A DNA stretch of 64,000 nucleotides, from positions 186,001-250,000 of the forward strand of contig NZ_JARFVB010000003.1 in NCBI RefSeq assembly GCF_029193885.1, given 5' to 3'. The DNA is from Flagellimonas yonaguniensis (GTDB taxonomy: Bacteria; Bacteroidota; Bacteroidia; Flavobacteriales; Flavobacteriaceae). Under the pieces are notes generated by a model. It saw only the letters and a program-made list of their open reading frames with translations. It was not told the origin of the DNA and searched no databases. Each line of letters starts with the position of its first letter. Within the stretch, counting starts at the first letter, position 1. The translations under genes were made by a program, and so were the position numbers. Positions 22,679 through 31,395 of the stretch are shown piece by piece.

Positions 22679-24538
22679 ATGAGAAATATCTTAATCCTGC
22701 TGTGCCTAGCCATAGCCAATTTATCTTTTAGCCAAGTGGAACGCATAGAACCATCTTATTGGTGGGCTGGAATGAAACAGACCGAATTGGAGCTTTTGGT
22801 CTATGGCAATAACATCAACGACCTACAACCCGAATTTTCAGGGAATATCACCATCAAAAAAGTGGTGAAAGTGGAAAACCCCAATTATTTATTTGTAACG
22901 ATTGACACGGATGGGATAACACCAGGAACCTATACCCTATCCTTCAAAAAAGGACGTAAAACGGTAGATTCTTCCGATTATGAATTCAAACCCCGAAGGG
23001 AAAACTCCAGACAAAGAAAAGGCTTCGACTCATCGGATGTGATTTACCTTCTGATGCCAGACCGATTTGCCAACGGGAATCCATCAAACGATAGTACTAC
23101 GGAAACCATTGAAAAAGCCAATAGAGATGATCAAGGAGGTAGACATGGTGGCGACATTCAAGGGATCATAGATCATTTGGACTATATCAACGAACTGGGT
23201 GCAACCACCTTGTGGAGCACACCCCTCACTTTGGACAACGAAAAAGTCTATTCGTACCACGGCTATGCCAGTAGCGATCTTTACAAAATTGACCCACGCT
23301 ATGGTTCCAACGAAGATTTTGCGAAGCTTTCCGCCGAACTCCATCAACGGGACATGAAACATATTATGGACTTTGTTCCCAACCATTGGGGATTGAGCCA
23401 TTGGCTGATTCAAGATTTACCTTCGAGCGATTGGATACACTATTGGGAAGGTGGGGAAAATGGTTTTAAGCGAAGCAACTATATCCAAACTACCCAGTTC
23501 GATCCTTATGCATCGGAAATTGATGCCAAGGGCTGTATGGATGGTTGGTTCGACTACACCATGCCCGACATGAACGAAAACAATCCCATGCTGATCAACT
23601 ATCTGGTACAAAATGCCATCTGGTGGATAGAGAGTGGGGATTTGGACGGTATTCGTGTTGACACCTATCCTTACAATGACAAGGAAGGAATTACCAAGTG
23701 GGTAACCCGTGTGATGGAAGAGTACCCCGACTTCAACATTATGGGAGAAATTTTCATGCACGAAACCGCCCATATCGCCTATTGGCAAAAAGATAGTGAA
23801 ATTGGTGCCATACAAGGTTTCAATTCCAATTTACCCACGGTAATGGACTTTCCTCTGCACGATATCCTACCCCAGGTTTTCAAGGAAGACGAGCAGCATT
23901 GGGGCGATGGCGTATATCGGGTTTACGACCATTTGACCAAGGATTTCCTCTACCCAAACATCAATAATCTTTTGATAAAAATGGGCAACCACGATGTCAA
24001 TCGCATCAATCAGGAGTTTGAGGGCGACGTGGACAACTACAAATTGGCACTTACCCTGATAATGACCCTACGCGGAATACCACAAATCTATTATGGTGAT
24101 GAAATAGGAATGATGGGAGACAAAGGCAAGGGCGACGGCGATATTCGTCGTGATTTCCCGGGCGGATGGGCCGGGGATGAGCAGAATGCCTTCACTTCCA
24201 ATGGAAGAACCGATACACAAAACGAGTATTTCGATTTTACCAAAAAACTATTGAACTGGCGAAAAGGTCAAAAAGCCGTTCATTTTGGGAAAACCCTTCA
24301 CTTTTCACCTATAAATAATGTCTATGTATATTTTAGATACCTGCAAAATGATCCAGATGAAACCGTGATGGTGGTTTTGAACAACTCCGATAAAGATCAA
24401 AAAATTGACCTCGAGCGATTTTCTGAAGGTATCCAAGGATACGAAAAAGGGTTGGACATAATTTCGGGCAAGGAATACGAAATGAATCAACCCTTGGAAA
24501 TCGGTGCTAAAACCGGATTGGTTTTTGAATTAAGGTAA
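22679..24538 (+). CDS. Exported GH13 cyclomaltodextrinase/neopullulanase-like enzyme
   Basis: The 619-residue protein has a signal peptide (LSFSQ), an N-terminal cyclomaltodextrinase-N beta-sandwich (RIEPSYWWAGM, ~20-125), then the GH13 barrel: DFVPNHWG (~229), DGIRVDTYPYND with the nucleophile Asp (~322), MGEIFMHE with acid/base Glu (~353) and GNHDVNR (~434). DGDIRRDFPGGW is typical of SusA/neopullulanase relatives. It acts in the periplasm on imported maltodextrins or cyclodextrins, producing short sugars for GH97 and GH65. It is the last enzyme gene of the plus-strand operon. Confidence 0.93.
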   Translation: MRNILILLCLAIANLSFSQVERIEPSYWWAGMKQTELELLVYGNNINDLQPEFSGNITIKKVVKVENPNYLFVTIDTDGITPGTYTLSFKKGRKTVDSSDYEFKPRRENSRQRKGFDSSDVIYLLMPDRFANGNPSNDSTTETIEKANRDDQGGRHGGDIQGIIDHLDYINELGATTLWSTPLTLDNEKVYSYHGYASSDLYKIDPRYGSNEDFAKLSAELHQRDMKHIMDFVPNHWGLSHWLIQDLPSSDWIHYWEGGENGFKRSNYIQTTQFDPYASEIDAKGCMDGWFDYTMPDMNENNPMLINYLVQNAIWWIESGDLDGIRVDTYPYNDKEGITKWVTRVMEEYPDFNIMGEIFMHETAHIAYWQKDSEIGAIQGFNSNLPTVMDFPLHDILPQVFKEDEQHWGDGVYRVYDHLTKDFLYPNINNLLIKMGNHDVNRINQEFEGDVDNYKLALTLIMTLRGIPQIYYGDEIGMMGDKGKGDGDIRRDFPGGWAGDEQNAFTSNGRTDTQNEYFDFTKKLLNWRKGQKAVHFGKTLHFSPINNVYVYFRYLQNDPDETVMVVLNNSDKDQKIDLERFSEGIQGYEKGLDIISGKEYEMNQPLEIGAKTGLVFELR

Positions 24539-24574
24539 TTCGGAGTATTTTCATATCAACTTAAAAATTTAACC

Positions 24575-25279
24575 ATGAAAAGATTAATGCTATGCGTATT
24601 GGTATTTCAACTTGTAGGATGTGCCGAGCTTCAACAAGTTGTGAACCAATTGCCACAAGGAACCACTGGAATAGGAAATGACCAAATAGCCCAAGGATTG
24701 CGAGAGGCCCTGAACATGGGCATTGAGAAACAGGTGAACAAACTTACCAGCGAAAATGGATTCTATAGGAATGAACTGGTGAAAATTCTTCTCCCCGAAG
24801 AGCTTCAAAAAGTGGACAAAACCTTGCGCGACGTTGGACTTTCCAGTTTGGCCGACGAAGGCCTGAGAATCATTAACCGAGCGGCCGAGGATGCCGTAGG
24901 CGAAGCTACTCCAATATTTGTGGATGCGGTAAAGGGCATCACTTTTAATGATGCCAAACAGATTCTTTTGGGGAACGACAATGCGGCGACCCAGTATTTA
25001 CAACAGGCTACCCGGACGCAACTTTACGACAAATTCAACCCGATCATTAAAAATTCATTTCAAAAAGTAGGTGCTGACCAAATCTGGAGCAATATCATAA
25101 CCAAGTACAACAGCCTGCCCTTGACCAACAACGTGAACCCAGATTTAACGGATTATACCACCAATGAAGCTTTGGAAGGAGTATATACCATGATCGCCGT
25201 GGAAGAAAAAGAAATTAGGACAAAAGTTTCGTCCAGAACAACAGATTTGTTAAAAAAGGTATTCGCACTTCAAGATTAA
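24575..25279 (+). CDS. DUF4197-type lipoprotein
   Basis: The 234-residue precursor has a short signal with lipobox QLVGC (Cys 16). The rest is helical and resembles the DUF4197 family: GLREALNMGIEKQVNKL near the N-terminus, then ILLPEELQKVDKTLRDVG, ITFNDAKQILLGND, and a C-terminal ALEGVYTMIAVEEKEIR. The role of this family is unknown. It starts 36 bp after the GH13 gene and could be co-transcribed with the sugar operon, although it has no recognisable link to carbohydrate use. Confidence 0.85.
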   Translation: MKRLMLCVLVFQLVGCAELQQVVNQLPQGTTGIGNDQIAQGLREALNMGIEKQVNKLTSENGFYRNELVKILLPEELQKVDKTLRDVGLSSLADEGLRIINRAAEDAVGEATPIFVDAVKGITFNDAKQILLGNDNAATQYLQQATRTQLYDKFNPIIKNSFQKVGADQIWSNIITKYNSLPLTNNVNPDLTDYTTNEALEGVYTMIAVEEKEIRTKVSSRTTDLLKKVFALQD

Positions 25280-25287
25280 TCATAATT

Positions 25288-25448
25288 TTTTGCTAAAAAT
25301 GCAATAACTCAAAAAATCAACCGTTATAAACTCAATAATCAAGTATAATTATAACAAATTCCTAAAGTTAAATTAACCTTGAGCTGAAGGTTAAACTTGA
25401 ATTTTGTACAAGTTATCTGAGTTAGCATTTTTTTGAGTTAGTTAGTTT
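25288..25448. repeat. Structured AT-rich intergenic region with nested inverted repeats
   Basis: TAACTCAAAAAA (25305-25316) pairs with TTTTTTGAGTTA (25429-25440), and AAAAATGC (25295-25302) with GCATTTTT (25425-25432). Inside lies a perfect hairpin, TTAACCTT (25373-25380) and AAGGTTAA (25387-25394), loop GAGCTG. The outer arms are 137 bp end to end, the size of a small MITE-like element or a structured RNA. No coding frame is supported. Confidence 0.4.
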
Positions 25449-25450
25449 AA

Positions 25451-25477
25451 AAACCGGTGTTTCTCACCGGTTTTTTG
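25451..25477. terminator. Bidirectional terminator
   Basis: AAACCGGTG (25451-25459) and CACCGGTTT (25465-25473) form a perfect 9-bp stem with a 5-nt loop, followed by more T on the plus strand and by T (plus-strand A) on the minus strand. It separates the DUF4197 gene from the convergent secreted-protein gene, whose stop codon lies inside the hairpin. Confidence 0.85.
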
Positions 25478-25985
25478 TTTTCTCAGCTTTTCGGTATAAT
25501 CCATCAAAAGCAATAGAGGTTTTTTCATCTTCTCCAAGCACCTCCCAAAATTGTCTAACGGTTCCATCATCGTTCTTGGTCCAAGTGATTCGATTCCTAA
25601 ACTTTTTCCCCTCTTTTTCAAATTCATCAGAGGTTAAGATCATTTTATTGCCGTCCCTGTTTCCCTTCAATTTAAGAACAGCTCCGACATTATCCACCCA
25701 TAACTGTTCCCATTGATTGCTCTCGGCATTAAAAAAATTAAGACTGGTCCCCGTATATCCCGGGTTGGCACTTGTCCATTTCTCATGAATAACACAACCA
25801 TTCTCCTCCCTACTGACTACACTTGATCCAGCAGGACTTCCATTTTGTGAATTGACCACCTCCCACTCTCCTATCCAAAAATCAAAAGCCCTGTGATTCT
25901 CCGAACAGCAACTACATTTGTCATCATTTTGGGCATACAGAGCAAACTGAAATAAAATGGTCAGAATCAACACTGATTTTCTCAT
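25464..25985 (-). CDS. Secreted DUF1579-like lipocalin-type protein
   Basis: The 173-residue precursor has a signal peptide (LYAQ) and a short Cys cluster (DKCSCCSENH). A beta-rich core follows with RAFDFWIGEWEVVNS, typical of DUF1579/THAP4-like small beta-barrels, and later W-rich strands (NQWEQLWVDNVG, RNRITWTKNDDGTVRQFWEV). Such barrels bind small hydrophobic ligands or have no known role. It is a single gene on the minus strand; its 3' end overlaps the bidirectional terminator. Confidence 0.75.
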   Translation of the reverse strand: MRKSVLILTILFQFALYAQNDDKCSCCSENHRAFDFWIGEWEVVNSQNGSPAGSSVVSREENGCVIHEKWTSANPGYTGTSLNFFNAESNQWEQLWVDNVGAVLKLKGNRDGNKMILTSDEFEKEGKKFRNRITWTKNDDGTVRQFWEVLGEDEKTSIAFDGLYRKAEKTKNR

Positions 25986-26159
25986 GATGGGAGTAATTTT
26001 AATTAAAAATTTGACCCCTTTTAAAGGTACGTTAATTTTATCCGACCTAAATGTAACCTATCAAGTGAACTAGGGAACCTTACGTTAAATTTTAGATAAA
26101 TTACCTGATTTATAGATGTATACCACCTTTGAGCATAATCCACAAGCCTGTTTTGAACG

Positions 26160-26167
26160 TATCTTTG
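26160..26167 (+). promoter_or_regulatory. -7 promoter element of the small 63-aa gene
   Basis: TATCTTTG matches TAnnTTTG exactly and lies 22 bp upstream of ATG 26190. No TTG is at standard distance. It supports the small downstream ORF being transcribed. Confidence 0.4.
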
Positions 26168-26189
26168 TTATTAACAAATCTTGAGAGCT

Positions 26190-26381
26190 ATGAATAATCA
26201 GTATTGCAAAGTTGGATCGGTCACTCCCATCACAGGTTTAAGCCAAGCAGCCTCTGTTTTGGAGGTAATGCACCAAAATTTTATGGAAAAGGCCGCAAGT
26301 GTTGCCGGAAAGGACAATCAGTTGGGCGAATTCTTTAAAAGCAAAGCACAGAGCATTAAAAAGGTATTGGAAAACCTGTAG
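26190..26381 (+). CDS. Small hypothetical protein, 63 aa
   Basis: ATG 26190 starts MNNQYCKVGSVTPITG, then QAASVLEVMHQNFMEKAAS and a Lys-rich helical tail (FKSKAQSIKKVLENL). A TTG three codons upstream is also in frame. The protein is soluble and helical, without signal peptide or recognised domain. An exact -7 promoter element precedes it, it has its own 200-bp upstream region, and it converges with pyrF, so it is probably a real gene. Confidence 0.6.
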   Translation: MNNQYCKVGSVTPITGLSQAASVLEVMHQNFMEKAASVAGKDNQLGEFFKSKAQSIKKVLENL

Positions 26382-26389
26382 GTTGACCT

Positions 26390-27211
26390 TTATTTCTGTT
26401 TAGCCAGTTCAATTTGCATTTGCTGCTGGATTTCCTGTGCCTTTTTTGCAGCAGTTTCGGCAAAATCCAGTTCGGTTGAAGCATACAAAATGCCCCGAGA
26501 GGAATTTACCAACAAACCTACATCCTTGGTGATTCCATATTTGCACACTTCCTGCAAACTTCCCCCTTGCGCACCCACTCCGGGCACCAATAAAAAGCTT
26601 TCCGGCACAATTTTTCGAATATCTTCCAAATAAGTAGCCTTCGTTGCCCCTACCACATACATCAAACGTTCTGAGCCTTTGTACGTTTTTGAAACGGACA
26701 GCACTTCTTTGTACAATTCCTGCCCATCCACATTTTTGGTCTGAAAGTCAAAAGCACCTTGATTGGAGGTCAGTGCCAATAAAATGGTATGCCTGTCCTC
26801 GAACTCCAAAAAGGGCTCCACAGAATCCTTGCCCATATAAGGTGCAATGGTAATTGAATCAAAATCCATTGTCTCAAAAAATGCCTTGGCGTAGCGTGTG
26901 GAAGTATTTCCGATATCCCCACGTTTGGCATCGGCAATGGTAAATATTTCAGGGTAATTCGAATTAAGATATTCCATAGTTCGCTCCAAGGATTTCCACC
27001 CTTGCAGGCCGTAGGCTTCATAAAAAGCGATATTGGGTTTGTATGCCACACAATAGGGATGTGTCGCATCAATTATGGCCTTATTGAAAGCAAAAATGGG
27101 GTCATCCTCTTTTAGAAGATGCTTTGGAATTTTATCCAAATCGGTGTCGAGACCAACACAGAGGAACGATTTTTTTTGATGGATCTGGGCAATTAAATCT
27201 TCAATCTTCAT
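26390..27211 (-). CDS. pyrF: Orotidine 5'-phosphate decarboxylase
   Basis: PyrF decarboxylates OMP to UMP, the last step of pyrimidine synthesis. The 273-aa length and the motif [16 protein letters not shown] with catalytic Asp-Lys-Asp identify the longer PyrF subfamily. Other marks are [14 protein letters not shown] at the N-terminus and [13 protein letters not shown] in the phosphate-binding loop. It starts 41 bp downstream of the prfA stop on the same strand, probably one operon. Confidence 0.96.
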   Translation of the reverse strand: MKIEDLIAQIHQKKSFLCVGLDTDLDKIPKHLLKEDDPIFAFNKAIIDATHPYCVAYKPNIAFYEAYGLQGWKSLERTMEYLNSNYPEIFTIADAKRGDIGNTSTRYAKAFFETMDFDSITIAPYMGKDSVEPFLEFEDRHTILLALTSNQGAFDFQTKNVDGQELYKEVLSVSKTYKGSERLMYVVGATKATYLEDIRKIVPESFLLVPGVGAQGGSLQEVCKYGITKDVGLLVNSSRGILYASTELDFAETAAKKAQEIQQQMQIELAKQK

Positions 27212-27252
27212 TTTGATGGGTTCTCGACCGTACTGAACTTGGTTTTAATAGC

Positions 27253-28329
27253 TTAAAATATTTCCGAAGCTTCCTTGAGTTTTTCAGTGTTTTCCACCAA
27301 CATCAACTCATCTATAATTTTTTGGATATCTCCGTTGATGATATTCTGTAAATCGTAAAGCGTAAGACCAATTCTATGGTCTGTTACCCTACCCTGCGGA
27401 TAATTGTAGGTACGGATTTTCGCCGAACGGTCACCACTACTTACCTGAGAGTTACGCTTGGCAGCATCTTCTGCCTGTTTTTTGGCCAATTCCATATCGT
27501 ACAAGCGGGCACGAAGCACTTTAAAGGCTTTGTCCTTGTTCTTGTGCTGGGATTTTTCATCCTGACATTGTGCCACGATACCGGTTGGTTCGTGCGTTAA
27601 ACGTACTGCCGAATATGTGGTGTTTACCGACTGACCTCCTGGTCCAGAGGAACAGAAATAATCGATTCGAACATCTTTGGGGTCTATCTGTACATCAAAC
27701 TCTTCCGCTTCGGGAATGACCATTACGGTAGCCGCACTCGTATGCACCCTACCTTGTGTCTCGGTCTGTGGCACACGTTGTACACGGTGTACCCCTGCCT
27801 CGAACTTAAGCGTTCCATAAACGTCCTCGCCATTTACCTCAAAGTGGATTTCCTTGTAGCCGCCGCTGGTCCCCTCGCTTAAATCGATTACGTTGGTCTT
27901 CCAACCTTTGGATTCGCAATATTTGGTATACATACGGAACAGATCACCTGCAAAAATACTGGCCTCATCACCACCTGTTCCCGCACGGATTTCCATTACC
28001 ACATTCTTCTCGTCCTCGGGGTCTTTTGGAATCAGCAAGTATTTGATTTCCTCTTCCAACTTGGGCATGGCGCTTTTGGCCTCGTCCAATTGCATTTTGG
28101 CCATTTCCACCATTTCCGCATCACTCCCGTCGGCAATGATTTCTTCTGCCTCTTCAATATTGTTGGTAAGGGTTATGTATTCGTCGCGTTTATCGCTGAG
28201 CACCTTAAGATCTTTGTACTCCTTGTTGAGTTTTACATATCTCTTTTGGTCTGCGATAATATCAGGCTGTATGATCAGGTCCGATACCTCATCAAAACGC
28301 TGTTTTACGATGTTGAGTTTGTCTAGCAT
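27253..28329 (-). CDS. prfA: Peptide chain release factor 1
   Basis: RF1 ends translation at UAA and UAG. The 358-residue length, the [18 protein letters not shown] motif with the catalytic GGQ, and [20 protein letters not shown] near the C-terminus identify it. The GGQ Gln is the methylation target in the family. Unlike most genes here it has a strong Shine-Dalgarno: TCCTCCT on the plus strand (28337-28343) reads AGGAGGA seven bases before the ATG. It probably forms an operon with pyrF. Confidence 0.98.
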   Translation of the reverse strand: MLDKLNIVKQRFDEVSDLIIQPDIIADQKRYVKLNKEYKDLKVLSDKRDEYITLTNNIEEAEEIIADGSDAEMVEMAKMQLDEAKSAMPKLEEEIKYLLIPKDPEDEKNVVMEIRAGTGGDEASIFAGDLFRMYTKYCESKGWKTNVIDLSEGTSGGYKEIHFEVNGEDVYGTLKFEAGVHRVQRVPQTETQGRVHTSAATVMVIPEAEEFDVQIDPKDVRIDYFCSSGPGGQSVNTTYSAVRLTHEPTGIVAQCQDEKSQHKNKDKAFKVLRARLYDMELAKKQAEDAAKRNSQVSSGDRSAKIRTYNYPQGRVTDHRIGLTLYDLQNIINGDIQKIIDELMLVENTEKLKEASEIF

Positions 28330-28336
28330 AAATCAA

Positions 28337-28343
28337 TCCTCCT
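28337..28343 (-). promoter_or_regulatory. Unusually strong Shine-Dalgarno sequence before prfA
   Basis: AGGAGGA on the minus strand, spacer 7 nt to the ATG at 28329. Bacteroidota mRNAs seldom use such sequences, so its presence before a release-factor gene stands out. Confidence 0.7.
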
Positions 28344-28366
28344 ATAGGAATGCGAATTTACGATTT

Positions 28367-28392
28367 TTTAGTTGGATTATTTTCCAACTAAA
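28367..28392. repeat. Inverted repeat between the DUF3570-type gene and prfA
   Basis: TTTAGTTGG (28367-28375) and CCAACTAAA (28384-28392) are perfect 9-bp arms around an 8-bp AT loop. On the minus strand it lies 5 bp after the DUF3570-type stop and about 40 bp before the prfA start. It has no T-run on that strand, so it is either an imperfect terminator or a protein-binding site near the prfA promoter. Confidence 0.5.
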
Positions 28393-28397
28393 TGAAG

Positions 28398-29693
28398 TCA
28401 ATTCCCAACAAATGTAGTCCCCAAGGTAACGATGAACGCATTGAGGCCATCACTCCTATCATATTGGCTAAATCGCAGATTGATGGTTTTCAACCCAAAA
28501 TTGAGGACTCGGGCACTTGTGAAAATATCCTTGTATTGCACCCCTATCCCGTATTGGTGGGCATTGTAATCGGACAAATCGTAATCTGAAGTATAAAACT
28601 CGTAGGTGGACAATGCCTGCTCTTTGGGATAAAAATAATCCACCGCAGTTTGGGTATAGTAGCGATAGGTTGGGTACAAGGTAAACTTATCCGTGAGCTT
28701 AAATGGAGCTTCCAGACTTGCCGTGTGCGAACTGATACCCCAATCGTCCCAATAAAAACGGTAATAGGAACGTAGAATCACCACATCGTTCAAATAATAA
28801 TTCAACCGGCCGCCCACAGGTATTTTGAATCGACTATCAGGCAATTGCTCCACATTGTCCGCTAATTGAAATTCATCAATATAAAAATCCTCAAAATCCG
28901 AAAAATAGACACGTTGGAAGGGTGTGCTTAATAATCCGTTTTGGGAAACCACATCCATAAACAATGCTCCCTGGAATTTTTGGCTCAAAATCTGGGAGAA
29001 ACTCAATGAAAGCGAATAAGAGTTTCGGTTTTCATTGTCGAACTCTGTAAAAATTGGATTGTAGGTGCCGTTCCCTGTAATGCGATCATCAAAAAAGCCA
29101 TTCCGCAGCTCTATCGGGTATTGTGAATTCCATTTATCTAAAAATACACGTCCACTCAAAGTGATTTCAGTATTCTTCTCATTGAAGAGTTTGGTAAAGC
29201 TACCACCAAATCCTATCGAAAAATAATCGTATTCCGAGGAAAAATAGGCATTGGCACTCCAAATAGTATTTCGGTCATCCGAACTATGTTGATAGGTTGG
29301 GTTGATATTGGCCAGTAAATCTTTTCGTGATTCTCCCGAAGATGCATCAAAAGGAGTAACATTGAGACCTCCATCCAGCGGATTCACGTTACTTGACGAT
29401 GCCGAAGTGTATGCCGACAGACCAACATCCACAGTTAAAATATCATCTTCGTTCATGGGCATGCGCAATACAATACTGGAAGTGGCATCCGTTAATTCCT
29501 CGGTACCCTCGCCTCCAGTTACGGCAGCGTTCTGCCCATCTTGATTGTAATAACTGAACAATAAATCCACCTCACTTGTCTCCAAAGCCCTTCGCTTGTA
29601 GGAAGTGTCTCCTTGTTGGGACCAACCCACGAATACCATCAAAAAGAAAAAGATTACAGAAACGGATTTTACTGATTTGGACAACTGGGTCAT
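28398..29693 (-). CDS. DUF3570-type outer-membrane beta-barrel protein
   Basis: ATG 29693 (MTQLSKSVKSVSVIFFF) gives a normal signal peptide ending GWSQ; the longer open frame to 29828 overlaps the upstream gene and is unlikely. The remaining ~400 residues alternate as amphipathic strands with aromatic girdles (YYRFYWDDWG, YPTYRYYTQTAVDYFYP, FGLKTINLRFSQYD) and end in a strand, so it is a large beta-barrel. The opening KRRALETSEVDLLFSYYNQDGQNAAVTGG matches the DUF3570 family. It is the last gene of the Rieske-thioredoxin-ApbE-DUF4266 cluster, 31 bp after the DUF4266-type gene. Confidence 0.88.
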   Translation of the reverse strand: MTQLSKSVKSVSVIFFFLMVFVGWSQQGDTSYKRRALETSEVDLLFSYYNQDGQNAAVTGGEGTEELTDATSSIVLRMPMNEDDILTVDVGLSAYTSASSSNVNPLDGGLNVTPFDASSGESRKDLLANINPTYQHSSDDRNTIWSANAYFSSEYDYFSIGFGGSFTKLFNEKNTEITLSGRVFLDKWNSQYPIELRNGFFDDRITGNGTYNPIFTEFDNENRNSYSLSLSFSQILSQKFQGALFMDVVSQNGLLSTPFQRVYFSDFEDFYIDEFQLADNVEQLPDSRFKIPVGGRLNYYLNDVVILRSYYRFYWDDWGISSHTASLEAPFKLTDKFTLYPTYRYYTQTAVDYFYPKEQALSTYEFYTSDYDLSDYNAHQYGIGVQYKDIFTSARVLNFGLKTINLRFSQYDRSDGLNAFIVTLGTTFVGN

Positions 29694-29724
29694 AAGGTTT
29701 TCAATATGATAGATAGGTTTATCG

Positions 29725-29934
29725 TCAATTACATCCGCATCCGCCTCCTGTTTTGCCACCATTGGCACCTGAGGAAGCCTCCCTGTAAATATGGAAATTG
29801 GTCTCGAACCGTTCACTCGGCCTTGCACTCAATTGCATTTCTTCATCGTTCACATATACCTTGTCGTACTCTCGAACGGCTACACAGGAACTGGAAAGAA
29901 TCAAAAGCAACAATAAAAAAAATGGTTTTCCCAT
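29725..29934 (-). CDS. DUF4266-type small lipoprotein with Gly/Cys C-terminal tail
   Basis: The 69-residue precursor has a hydrophobic signal with lipobox SSSC (Cys 17), so the mature lipoprotein is about 53 residues. It carries the DUF4266 pattern VREYDKVYVNDEEMQL, FETNFHIYREASSGANGG, and ends KTGGGCGCN, with Cys at 66 and 68. The tail has no obvious fold and looks like a modification or metal/disulfide site. In SSGANGG it resembles the ApbE flavinylation motif D-x-x-[ST]-G-A-[TS], but the acceptor is Asn. Neighbours are apbE upstream (12 bp) and the DUF3570-type barrel downstream. Confidence 0.88.
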   Translation of the reverse strand: MGKPFFLLLLLILSSSCVAVREYDKVYVNDEEMQLSARPSERFETNFHIYREASSGANGGKTGGGCGCN

Positions 29935-29946
29935 ACACTAAATGTA

Positions 29947-30942
29947 CTAATTCGTATCGAACATGATACCTGAACTTTTTTGAATTTTATTTTCGGCATC
30001 CACGATAACGGCCTCCACCCCATCAATCTGGTTGATCATGTGCAGTCCCACATCCCGGCCCATTATAAAAACAGCAGTTGCCAAAGCATCGCACAATTCC
30101 GCCTGTTTTGCAAAAATGGAAACACTGCTTATGCCTCGGGTGGGATATCCCGTCCTTGGGTCGATGATATGCGAATACTTTTTGCCATCAAGGATAATGT
30201 ACTTTTCGTAATTGCCCGATGTGGCCACGGAGGACTCTATGATGGGCAACCAACTGAACACTTTATCCTTGCTCAATGGGTTGGCAATACCCACCAACCA
30301 TTTTTCCCCTGTAACTTTGGTTCCCCAAGTGGTAAGGTCTCCGGAAGCATTGATGATTCCTCCTTTCACATCCTTGGACACGAGAAGGTCTTTTGCCTTA
30401 TCGGCGGCATACCCTTTTCCAATAGCGCCAAATCCTATGCACATGCCTTTTTCGGGCAGGTAAACCGTTTGATTTTCTTGATCCAATTGTATTTTTTGAT
30501 ACCCGACCTTTGAAACGGACTGTTTGATTTTTTCTTCCGAAGGGACCTTATCCATGGTACCATCAAACTTCCAAATCTCATCCATGGAGGCATAGGTAAT
30601 ATCGAAAGCACCATCGGTTATTTCCGATATTTTGATGGAACGCTCGATTAAATTCAAAAGTTCCCGACTTACCTTTACAGGTTTGATTCCTGCATTTTTA
30701 TTGATCAGCGAGGTTTCGGAATCCTTGTCCCATGAAGAAATGATTTCTTCTATCCGTTTTATTTCGGATACAGCTTCATCTATATTGATATAGCCAATTT
30801 CCTCGTTCGGTGCCACCACGGTAATCTCGAACCGCGTACCCATCAGTTTCAAGGTCTTTTTTACGGTAACATCCGTTTCCCTCGACTGCCCGAACGACAG
30901 CAGGCAACAAAGACTGCAGGTCAAGGCAACGAAGGTTTTCAT
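29947..30942 (-). CDS. apbE: FAD:protein FMN transferase (ApbE family)
   Basis: ApbE attaches FMN from FAD to Thr or Ser of exported proteins. The 331-residue protein has a signal peptide (LSFGQ), the N-terminal LMGTRFEITVVAP, the central GAIGKGYAADKAKDLL and GGIINASGDLTTWG, and the C-terminal YSHIIDPRTGYPTRG plus the Mg-binding CDALATAVFIMG. All match active ApbE enzymes. It acts in the periplasm. Its start overlaps the thioredoxin stop by 4 bp. No Nqr or Rnf complex is encoded nearby, so its target is probably one of the cluster's own proteins or is encoded elsewhere. Confidence 0.95.
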   Translation of the reverse strand: MKTFVALTCSLCCLLSFGQSRETDVTVKKTLKLMGTRFEITVVAPNEEIGYINIDEAVSEIKRIEEIISSWDKDSETSLINKNAGIKPVKVSRELLNLIERSIKISEITDGAFDITYASMDEIWKFDGTMDKVPSEEKIKQSVSKVGYQKIQLDQENQTVYLPEKGMCIGFGAIGKGYAADKAKDLLVSKDVKGGIINASGDLTTWGTKVTGEKWLVGIANPLSKDKVFSWLPIIESSVATSGNYEKYIILDGKKYSHIIDPRTGYPTRGISSVSIFAKQAELCDALATAVFIMGRDVGLHMINQIDGVEAVIVDAENKIQKSSGIMFDTN

Positions 30943-31376
30943 TTCAGGAATTTATTGAGGGTCTTGATGTATTTTTCGGGACTGGTCCGGGCCACAAAAC
31001 CTGTGGTGCCCAAAACATTCTGATCTTTGTCCATGACCACCACCAACGGAAAATAACCCTTTGGGTTATATTTTTCGGCCAAGGACTTATTCACATTCAG
31101 TTTCTCTTCTGGAAGTTGATTCTTCTTTTTACGGGGAAAGTCCGCATCATACATTACGTAGTGTTCCAAAGCATACTCCTTGAACGCATCACTATCAAAA
31201 ACATGTCGCTTTAAACGGATGCAAGGTGCACACCAATCGGAACCTGAAAAAACCAGAACAATAGGCTTGTCTTCGCCAGCAGCCTTGGTAAGGGCATCAT
31301 CAAAACTATCTTGCCATTGTTGCGCCTGAAGCATACCACAGCTGGCAAATAGGAGTATGTAGATTAATTTTTTCAT
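30939..31376 (-). CDS. Exported thioredoxin-family protein
   Basis: ATG 31376 (MKKLIYILLFASCGMLQAQ) gives a signal peptide; the frame upstream to 31427 overlaps the Rieske gene and was rejected. The mature protein has VLVFSGSDWCAPC with redox Cys 49 and 52 (CAPC), an intervening KYNPKGYFPLVVVMDKDQ with the cis-Pro region, and ends in an amphipathic helix. It resembles the DUF255/thioredoxin_7-like group and should reduce or oxidise disulfides in the periplasm. It is 4 bp overlapped with apbE, suggesting a shared role, perhaps keeping cluster cysteines reduced. Confidence 0.9.
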   Translation of the reverse strand: MKKLIYILLFASCGMLQAQQWQDSFDDALTKAAGEDKPIVLVFSGSDWCAPCIRLKRHVFDSDAFKEYALEHYVMYDADFPRKKKNQLPEEKLNVNKSLAEKYNPKGYFPLVVVMDKDQNVLGTTGFVARTSPEKYIKTLNKFLK

Positions 31377-31395
31377 TGATTTGGGATTCAAAAAA

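Noticed and set aside
29694..29828. Extended N-terminus of the DUF3570-type protein
   Set aside because: The extension overlaps the DUF4266-type gene and would hide a normal signal peptide starting at 29693.
29980..30513. 177-codon frame antisense to apbE
   Set aside because: ApbE motifs are complete on the minus strand; the antisense frame matches nothing.
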